A DNA stretch of 17,555 nt from Neocallimastix lanati (nom. inval.) (lineage: Eukaryota; Neocallimastigomycota; Neocallimastigomycetes; Neocallimastigales; Neocallimastigaceae): contig JACVTC010000575.1 in assembly GCA_016946835.1 (NCBI GenBank), forward strand, positions 1-17,555. Direction: 5' to 3'. Below are positions 9,591 through 15,966 of the stretch, in pieces. Under the pieces are notes generated by a model. The model was not told where the DNA came from. It saw only the letters and a program-made list of their open reading frames with translations, and made no database searches. The translations under genes were made by a program, and so were the position numbers. Every line of letters begins with the position of its first letter. The stretch's first letter is position 1.

Positions 9591-9693
9591 TTAATATTAT
9601 ATAAAATAATATTAATTGTATATAATATAAAATATCAAGTAAACTAATATACTAAACTAATAATATCAATTAAAAAATATAATAACTTGATAG
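9591..9693 (+). other. Presumed 3' end of an intron upstream of the first visible LRR exon
   Basis: AT-rich, non-repetitive stretch ending in TAG at 9691-9693. It contains TACTAAAC at 9650-9657, close to the fungal branch-point consensus TACTAAC and about 35 nt before the acceptor. This suggests the LRR exon at 9694 is internal and that a 5' exon exists, or once existed, upstream. No matching donor or exon is identifiable to the left. Confidence 0.45.
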
Positions 9694-10212
9694 GAGTTTA
9701 AGAGATAATAAATTCACAGGAGATATTCCGGATTTCTCAAGCTCACCATCTATAAGAGAACTGTACGTTTGTTATAAATATTATAAAAATAATAAATATA
9801 ATTATGATTTTAAAAATATTTCAAAAAATGTTTTATATTTATTTTAATAAATTACTTCTATTAATATGAAAACTATTTTCATATTATATATTGTTTATAT
9901 TGTTATCATTTCTATATTTATTAATAGACATTTATATAATAATCAATTTGATGGAGATATTGGTAATAGATTAAAAAACCTAGATTATCTTTATTTATTG
10001 TAAGTATATTATTAATAAATAAATAAATATATAAATTTTATATTTCATTTTTATTGAAAAAAAAAAAAATTTATCTCTACTTAATAAAAAATTTTTGTAT
10101 AAACCTAATTAATATTATAGAAATTTAAGAAATAATAAATTAACTGGAACAATTCCTGAATATATTGGTAGCTATACTAATATGACCGAAATGTAACTAT
10201 GATTTTTCTATA

Positions 10213-10243
<31 letters not shown>

Positions 10244-10303
10244 GAGTAATAAAAATAGGAATGATTAATTATTAATGATTTTTATTGATTATTTTAATAT
10301 TTG

Positions 10304-10338
<35 letters not shown>

Positions 10339-11634
10339 AAAGAAATTTATCAGACAACCAATTTTCAGGTTCACTTCCTTCCTCATTTTAAAATTTTAAA
10401 AATTTAGAATTATTGTAAGTATGATAAAAGTTTTAAAAAATATATATATATATATAAATATATATATATATATTATAATTTACTTAATTATTAAATTTAA
10501 ATATACACTTACATGTTAATAATAATAATGAAATAAATTTTTAAAACGTTGCATTATTTTATTTATTTATTTATTAATTTATTTATTAATTTATTTATTA
10601 ATTTATTTATTAATTTATTTATTAATTTATTTATTAATTTATTTATTAATTTATTTTATTAAAAAAAAAAAAAAAATAAAATAATTAATAAAAATAGTGA
10701 AGCTAATAATTTAAAAGATATTAATGGACCAGTTCCAAATTTTAATTCTAAAAAATGTTTATTTATTGGAACTAATGTATGCATTAAACCTGATGAAAAA
10801 CCTTCATGTGTATCTTCATTAAATGTTTGTAGTGTATCGGAACAATCAAAAAAAGATAATGATAAAAACTATAATTTAGTTTTAATTATTAGTGTTATTG
10901 GTTTAATTCTTGCTATATTATTCTTTTTAAAAATGATAAAGAAGAATAAAAATAAATCAGAATATAATGATGAAAATGATAGTCAAACAACAAGTGTCGA
11001 ATTAAATATCTCAGATGATAACCATAACAGAAGCAGTAGTAATGAAAATGGAAATATGAATATGAATACTTATAATGAAAATGATCAGATGATTAATGCA
11101 AATCAATATAGCAATCAATCATTAAATCAAATTTATAATGAAAATAGTCAAATGAATGCATATCAATACAATAATCAATCATTAAATCAAGTTTATATGA
11201 ATAATTATCAATATGATAATAGAAGTAACGTCGTAAATAATAGTGGTAATTATAATACTTCTGGAATGACCTCACCTATACAAACGAATTTAAATACGTT
11301 AAATTCAACTAGTAATAATGGTTATAGCCAAACTTTATCTAATAATGGAGTCACCAATTTTAGGTCACCAATTTTAGGTATGAATAATATGGTATCATCA
11401 ACTAATGCCATTCCACAAGTTAATCTCTATTCGAATACACCTTCAATTCAAAGTAATAACGGTAATGAAAATAATATAAATCAATTACATGGTAAATTTT
11501 CAGGAATTCAGAATGTTCAAAATAATGTTTATAATAATAAAGTTACGAATGAAGAACCACCACCATATATTGAATCAGAAGAAAAACAAAAAGCTCCATT
11601 GTTTGAAAAATCAAAAAAATTAAGTAGTAAATAA
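9694..11634 (+). CDS. LRR single-pass membrane protein, 5'-incomplete, multi-exon, with an internal stop
   Basis: Exons are 9694-9762, 9928-9999, 10121-10192, 10343-10414 and 10698-11634. Introns of 165, 121, 150 and 283 nt have donors GTACGT, GTAAGT, GTAACT and GTAAGT, and all are phase 2. Exons 1-4 each encode one LRR of 23-24 residues (for example NNKLTGTIPEYIGSYTNMTE) with the LxxNxLxGxIP pattern of extracellular fungal and plant repeats. Exon 5 continues with DINGPVPNFNSKKC, four Cys (10756, 10780, 10807, 10828) likely forming a C-cap, a transmembrane helix LVLIISVIGLILAILFFL (10876-10929), a KKNKNK stop-transfer and a cytoplasmic tail of about 230 residues rich in Asn, Gln, Ser and Tyr that ends with PPPYIE. 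The likely role is a cell-surface receptor or adhesion-like protein; ligand and partners are unknown. No signal peptide or start codon is visible, and exon 4 has TAA at 10389-10391, so it may be a pseudogene or use exon skipping. Confidence 0.75.
10217..10240 (+). repeat. (AT)12 in intron 3
   Basis: Pure AT dinucleotide run about 25 nt after the exon 3 donor. It is self-complementary and can also pair with the AT runs on either side of exon 4. Confidence 0.9.
10306..10336 (+). repeat. (AT)15 just upstream of the exon 4 acceptor
   Basis: A 31-nt AT run ends six nucleotides before exon 4, displacing the usual pyrimidine-rich stretch before the AG at 10341-10342. This probably makes the acceptor weak. 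Confidence 0.9.
10343..10414 (+). other. LRR exon 4 containing an in-frame stop
   Basis: A 72-nt exon with phase-2 boundaries encodes NLSDNQFSGSLPSSF, then TAA (10389-10391), then NFKNLELL. The stop is one substitution away from a sense codon (AAA or TCA). Because exons 3 and 5 join in the same phase, skipping exon 4 leaves an intact frame with one LRR fewer. Confidence 0.6.
10440..10473 (+). repeat. AT-dinucleotide tract in intron 4
   Basis: Two AT runs separated by AA begin about 25 nt after the exon 4 donor, so exon 4 lies between self-complementary AT tracts. Confidence 0.85.
10559..10660 (+). repeat. 12-bp tandem repeat in intron 4
   Basis: ATTAATTT recurs at 10573, 10585, 10597, 10609, 10621, 10633 and 10645, giving a 12-bp unit (ATTAATTTATTT) repeated seven times. 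It makes intron 4 the longest of the gene. Confidence 0.95.
11071..11193 (+). repeat. Duplicated 20-21-residue unit in the cytoplasmic tail
   Basis: Two adjacent coding units (11071-11133 and 11134-11193) encode YNEN-x-QM, then N or A with QY, then NQSLNQ. The frame is preserved. A third, partial unit (YMNNYQYDN) follows. This is low-complexity tail expansion within the LRR protein. Confidence 0.75.
11350..11377 (+). repeat. 14-bp perfect tandem duplication in the LRR tail
   Basis: GTCACCAATTTTAG occurs twice in direct succession (11350-11363 and 11364-11377). As 14 is not a multiple of 3, the same bases are read first as VTNFR and then as SPILG, so the duplication connects two different frames. 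The conserved-looking PPPY end lies in the frame reached after it. Confidence 0.9.
11557..11568 (+). other. PPPY (PPxY) motif near the C-terminus of the LRR protein
   Basis: CCA CCA CCA TAT encodes PPPY in EEPPPYIESEEK, about 20 residues from the C-terminus on the predicted cytoplasmic side. PPxY motifs are established ligands of WW domains, including those of Nedd4/Rsp5 ubiquitin ligases. Its use here is inferred. Confidence 0.7.
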
Positions 11635-11927
11635 TAAATATAAAATCACCGAAGAAGAAAAAAAAAAATTAAATATTTCATTATTTATATTAATTTTTTT
11701 TTCTCTTATATATATATAAATATATATATATAAATATATATATATATTATCATTTATTTATTAAATGATTTATACAATAATTCATTTATCTTATATTGAA
11801 TGAATAGAAAAGTAAAACTTTAAAGAAAAAAAAAGAAGAAAGTTTAAAATAATGAAATAATAATAAAGTAAAAATAAAAAAAAGAAAAAGAAAAAGAAAT
11901 AATAAAAAAAAAAAAAATAAAATAAAA

Positions 11928-11959
<32 letters not shown>

Positions 11960-12100
11960 CAATTAAAAAAATAGTATAGTTTTAAAAATTTAAAAAATAA
12001 ATATATATATATAAAAGTAAAAATAAGAAATTAAAAATAAAAATAAATATATATATTATATAATATTAAAAATGAATAAAATAAAATAATATACATATAT
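11635..12100. other. Downstream spacer of the LRR gene, AT-rich
   Basis: An AATAAA overlaps the stop (11633-11638) and could be a polyadenylation signal. It is followed by AT-dinucleotide patches (11709-11752) and long A runs with AAAAAG repeats (11870-11955). No gene is seen. Confidence 0.5.
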
Positions 12101-12660
12101 GAAAGAAAATTAATTTTTCCTATTGATTATTTTTTTTTATTTGGTTTTGTTGTTTGTGTTTGTTTTTTTGTGTTGAATTTGTAGTCAGCTCAAAATATTA
12201 TTTTATGTATATTTAAAAAAAAAAAAAAAATAACTATTTTCTAATATCGATCAAAGTCTCTCCAAAAAAATTTTTTTATGAAATTGTTCTCTCTATCTAT
12301 TATTACCGATTTAAATCCAAAAAAAAAAAAAAAAAAAATAAAAATAATTAGAATAACAGAATATATCACTCATTCACGCAATGTTCAATCCATACTTTTT
12401 TTTTTTTTTTAAAAAAACAAAAAAATTAAAGAAATGATTATCTCCAGGTTTTTATTGGCCTTATTTAGTCTGTCTTATTAAATAATCAACTTCAAATTAT
12501 TTTATTTTTTAGTAGAACAAAACGTTTTGGCTTTTCTTTTTTTTTTTTTTTTTTATAAATAAATATATATATATATATATAAACAATAAATATCGGATAT
12601 TTTAAAACTATTTATTAAATTTTTATTATTATTAAAAGTAAAAATGAAACTTTTTGTACT
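12101..12660. other. Relatively GC-richer spacer patch, possible promoter or gene remnant
   Basis: Base composition is visibly less extreme here, with T-rich and TGTTTG words (12140-12180), CGATCAAAGTCTCTCC near 12248 and TCATTCACGCAATGTTCAATCC near 12371. No long ORF exists. ATG at 12434 opens a 15-codon frame with a hydrophobic, signal-peptide-like sequence ending at TAA 12479-12481. It could be a 5' exon remnant or a promoter region; the evidence is weak. Confidence 0.3.
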
Positions 12661-12917
12661 TTGGAAAAGTTGAAAGTCTATTTTTTAATAATTAATAATA
12701 AATAAAAATAACTATAATTATTTTTTTTTTTTTTATAAATGGACATAGGACATAATTATAATAAATTACAATTTTTATAAATTTTTGTTGGTATTTTTTT
12801 AAAATTAGTCAAATAGTCAATATATATAAATTACATTTATTCAAGATTTACAAAGTATTACATGTATTATTACAATAAAGATTAATGTAGAAATAAAATG
12901 TAATTAAGATTTAATTA
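12661..12917. other. AT-rich spacer, nothing recognised
   Basis: AT-rich sequence with T runs (12721-12734) and no ORF, RNA gene or ordered repeat that I can support. Confidence 0.5.
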
Positions 12918-13010
12918 ACAAGTTTTGATCAATAAGTCAATTAAAATATTTAAAGTTTTGATCAAGAAGTAAATTAAAGTTATTAAAGCTTTGATTAAAA
13001 AGTTTAACGG
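12918..13010. repeat. 33-bp degenerate tandem repeat (about 3 units)
   Basis: GTTTTGATC at 12922, GTTTTGATC at 12955 and GCTTTGATT at 12988 are spaced 33 bp apart. Each is followed by an AAG word and TTAAA, with divergence increasing to the right. Confidence 0.7.
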
Positions 13011-13079
13011 ACATACTAAAAATGACCGTTTGTTAAATAAGGAAACTATATAAAAATACTATATCTAATAATAAATTTT

Positions 13080-13570
13080 TGAAAATATAAACTTAAAAAT
13101 AATTATAAGAAATAAATATATAATTATTATAAGAAAATAATATATAAAGAATATAAGATGTATAATTATTGTAAGTAAATAATTATATAAGAAATAATAA
13201 GATGTATAATTATTATAAGAAAATACTTAAAGAATATAATTATACAAGAAAATAAAAATATATTATTATAAATAAATAATTATAAAAAAAAACTTTAAAT
13301 AATTATTTAATAATTATTTAAAGAAAATAATTATATAAGAAAATAAGAATATATATATTATATAAAAGATATATATATTATATAAGAAAATAATAAAAGT
13401 ATATAATTATTTTAAAGAAAATAATTATAAGAAAAATAAAGTATATAAAATTATTAAAAGAAATAATTATATATATAAAAACAATTATATAAAATTATAT
13501 AATTATAATTATAAGAAATATAATTATATAAAATTATAAAAGAAAATAATTATTATATAGATGAGAATAA
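13080..13570. repeat. Degenerate ATAATTATTATAAGAAAATAA repeats
   Basis: Variants of TATAATTAT and ATAAGAAAATAA recur irregularly about every 20-60 bp. This looks like an old, decayed tandem repeat. No coding sequence is seen. Confidence 0.5.
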
Positions 13571-14282
13571 ATATAATAATAAAAAAGTTAATATTTATAT
13601 AAATAAAAGTAGTTATTTATTACTCAAAAGGTAATAAAAATAATTATACTAAAGGTAATGTTGAAAGAATAATAAAGATTATAAAAATATAATTATTATA
13701 ATGAAAAAAAATAAAAGATATTAATAAGTATTTAAATTATTATGAAGAAATAATAATAAAAAGATATTTATATAAAGATAATTTATAAAATAAAAAGATA
13801 ATTAGTAAAATAAATAAAATAAAAATATATTATTCTTATGTTATTTATCTTAATCTTATTTATTTATGTTATTTATATATAATTAAATAAAAACGATTTA
13901 AAAAAAATACATCTTTTAATCATTTATATATAAAGGGAACACAAGAAAAATTTTTAATATAAATTTTTTAAATATAAATAAATTAAATATAAAAGAAGAG
14001 AATATAATAAAAACTATAAAAATTATATTTAAACTAATTGTAAAAGTTAAAAGGGTAAATAAAGAAAGGAAAAATTATAAAACTATATAATTAATAAAAA
14101 TCTAATATGTAAAATAAAAAAAATATTTTATACTAAATAAAACCTATATATAAAATAATTTAATTCTTTAATACTAAATAATAAAATAATAATAAAAATT
14201 ATTATAAAAATTATTTATTAAAAAATTATTAAATTATTTTATATAAAAGAAAAAAATAAAATATTAAAAATTAAATGAATTA
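13571..14282. other. AT-rich spacer without genes
   Basis: A/T-dominated sequence with scattered short GC-containing words and no ORF, intron signals in order, or tRNA arms. Confidence 0.5.
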
Positions 14283-14296
14283 AAAAGTGCACTTTT
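14283..14296. other. 14-bp perfect palindrome AAAAGTGCACTTTT
   Basis: A perfect palindrome around GTGCAC in otherwise nearly pure A/T sequence. The same core, AAAGTGCACTTT, ends LINE copy 1 (127-138), and AAAGGGCACTTT ends copy 2. It could be a solo LINE end, a protein-binding site or chance. Confidence 0.6.
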
Positions 14297-14455
14297 AAAA
14301 TAATTATTTAACATTATTTGTTTTTATTCTTTTAAAATAGTTTTAATAATTATTTTAAAGTGTAAATAAAAAAAGTCAATAAAAAATTTTTTAATAACAA
14401 TAAATAAAAATATAAAAAAAAAATATAATTATTTAGAGTTATCGAAAAAAATGTA

Positions 14456-14486
14456 GTACAAAAAATAAAAATAAATTTTTTTGTAC
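14456..14486. other. Short hairpin with GTAC arms
   Basis: GTACAAAAAA (14456-14465) and TTTTTTGTAC (14477-14486) are perfect 10-bp inverted repeats around an 11-nt loop. No adjacent gene gives it a role, so it is not called a terminator. Confidence 0.5.
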
Positions 14487-14605
14487 CGCAAAATATATAT
14501 AATAATTAATAAATAGATAAGTATGAATTACCGTTATTATCTAAAAAGATTTATAATAAATATAATTATTTAATAAAAAAAAAAATAATTTAATAATAAA
14601 CCATA

Positions 14606-14684
14606 ATGTATTTTGACTATCTATTATATAATAATTAAACTAAATTATTTATTATTATATATAATAAATATTCTCAAAATACAT
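14606..14684. repeat. Inverted-repeat element, about 79 bp
   Basis: ATGTATTTTGA (14606-14616) and TCAAAATACAT (14674-14684) are perfect 11-bp inverted repeats. The interior (TATTATATAATAATT against AATTATTTATTATTATATATAATA) is also largely self-complementary, so the whole unit can fold into one long AU-rich hairpin. A short MITE-like remnant is possible. Confidence 0.5.
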
Positions 14685-14882
14685 AGGAGAAATAAAAATT
14701 ATTTTTTTTTAATAATTATTATTAATTTTTTTTTTTGTCTATTTATTATTTTTTTTGTAATATTTTTTAAAATATTTTATTATTATATTATTATATGGGT
14801 TGAAAAAAAAATTTTTTTTTTTTTGTATTATTTGTTAATACATTTTTAATTTTATTGGATAAATAATTTAATTTTTTAGTTT

Positions 14883-14941
14883 GTATTGAAATTTTTTTTT
14901 TTTTTTTTTTTTTTTGCAAAGGCTTTAAATTATTTCAATAC
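14883..14941. repeat. Inverted repeat around a long T run
   Basis: GTATTGAAAT (14883-14892) and ATTTCAATAC (14932-14941) are perfect 10-bp inverted repeats. They enclose a run of about 24 T and the GC-cored word AAAGGCTTT (14918-14926). Confidence 0.5.
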
Positions 14942-15300
14942 CTTGATTGGATTGAAAAAAAATTTTTTTTTTATATTTGTGATTATATTTTATTTTATTT
15001 ATTATTTTTTTTTGAATGAATAATAATTATTTGTATTGAAAAAATAATAATCTTTTGATACATTGTAATGATATTTTTTATTATTATTGGATAAAAAGAA
15101 GAAGATATTGTATATATATTGATTTTTTTTTTTTTTTGATATATTGTAATACATTTTTATATTTGAATTGTTAAATATTTTAATTATAATTTAATATTAA
15201 GTAAATAAAAATTATAGTTAGTAATTATTAATAATAGTAATAATAAGTAATAATAATAAAAAATTTAAAAGGCCTTTTTTTGAAAAAAAAAAAAAAAAGT
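14942..15300. other. AT spacer with recurring TATTGAAAA and TTGTAAT words
   Basis: TTGAAAAAA words followed by T runs recur near 14951 and 15031, as they do upstream near 14799 and 14885. TTGTAATACATTTTTA-type words recur near 15063 and 15147. They suggest a decayed repeat family. AAAAGGCCTTTT (15267-15278) is a 12-bp palindrome. No gene is seen. Confidence 0.45.
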
Positions 15301-15454
15301 AAAGGCTTTAAATAAATAAATAAATAAATAAAAATAAATTTTATTATATATTTTTTAATAAAATATTTATAAAAATAAATATATTTAAATATATAAAAAA
15401 CTTATTTTTAATTTTTAAAAAAATTTTTAAAAAAATAATAATTTATTTTATTAA
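15301..15454. other. AAAT microsatellite and AT spacer
   Basis: Begins with the near-palindrome AAAGGCTTTA (15301-15310) and short AAAT repeats to about 15335, then featureless A/T sequence. Confidence 0.5.
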
Positions 15455-15567
15455 ATAAAAAATAAAAAATAAAAAATAAAAAATAAAAAATAAAAAATAA
15501 AAAATAAAAAATAAAAAATAAAAAATAAAAAATTAAAAATAAAAAATAAAAAATAAAAAATAAAAAT
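15455..15567. repeat. 7-bp microsatellite (TAAAAAA)n
   Basis: T followed by six A residues is repeated about 15 times, with a single-T insertion near 15532 and one short unit at the end. It is directly followed by AAAGGACACATTT. Confidence 0.9.
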
Positions 15568-15612
15568 AAAGGACACATTTAAAATAAAAGAATAATTTTA
15601 AAAGGACCTTTT
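15568..15612. other. Pair of GC-cored near-palindromes
   Basis: AAAGGACACATTT (15568-15580) and AAAAGGACCTTTT (15600-15612, palindromic around a central A) lie 19 bp apart in otherwise A/T sequence. They belong to the AAAGG/CCTTT-type words clustered in this part of the window. Confidence 0.5.
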
Positions 15613-15966
15613 GAATTTATAATTTTAATAAATAATTAATAAAAAATTTTTTAATTTATTATTAATTATAATTAAAATCATAAATAATTTAATTTAAAAA
15701 ATAAAAAAATTTAAAAAAAATAATTAAATTTTGGTGTAACATAAAAAAATTTTTTAAGAATAATTAAAAAAATTTAATTTATATTTACCTTTTAATTATA
15801 TAATCATAAAAGTTTTTTCGTTTTGTTTATGTGTATATTTTATTATTTTTAAATAAAATTATAATTAGTGTTATTATAATTTTTATTATTGTTATTGTGG
15901 TTTTATTTATCTTTGTCTTTATTGTCCTTGTCGTTATTCATTTAATATTTATTTTATTAAAGTAAT
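15613..15966. other. AT-rich spacer next to LINE copy 2
   Basis: Mostly featureless. On the minus strand 15941-15903 reads ATG and eleven codons for Asn, Asp and Lys, then TAA. This GAC/AAG/AAT pattern is typical of low-complexity coding sequence, but it is too short to call a gene. Confidence 0.4.

Noticed and set aside
11093-11275. Minus-strand 60-codon ORF opposite the LRR tail
   Set aside because: It is the antisense shadow of the Asn/Gln/Tyr-rich coding repeat; the plus-strand frame continues from the transmembrane helix.
12371-12395. GTTCAATCC resembling a tRNA T-loop
   Set aside because: The loop is one base short of the TTCRANYC consensus, and no matching acceptor, D or anticodon arms were found nearby.
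14456-14486. Rho-independent-type terminator
   Set aside because: The stem is almost all A/T, no gene ends here, and the genome appears eukaryotic.
14613-14849. Plus-strand 78-codon ORF rich in Ile, Phe and Tyr
   Set aside because: Its composition follows local T-rich runs, there is no motif, and it overlaps the inverted-repeat element.
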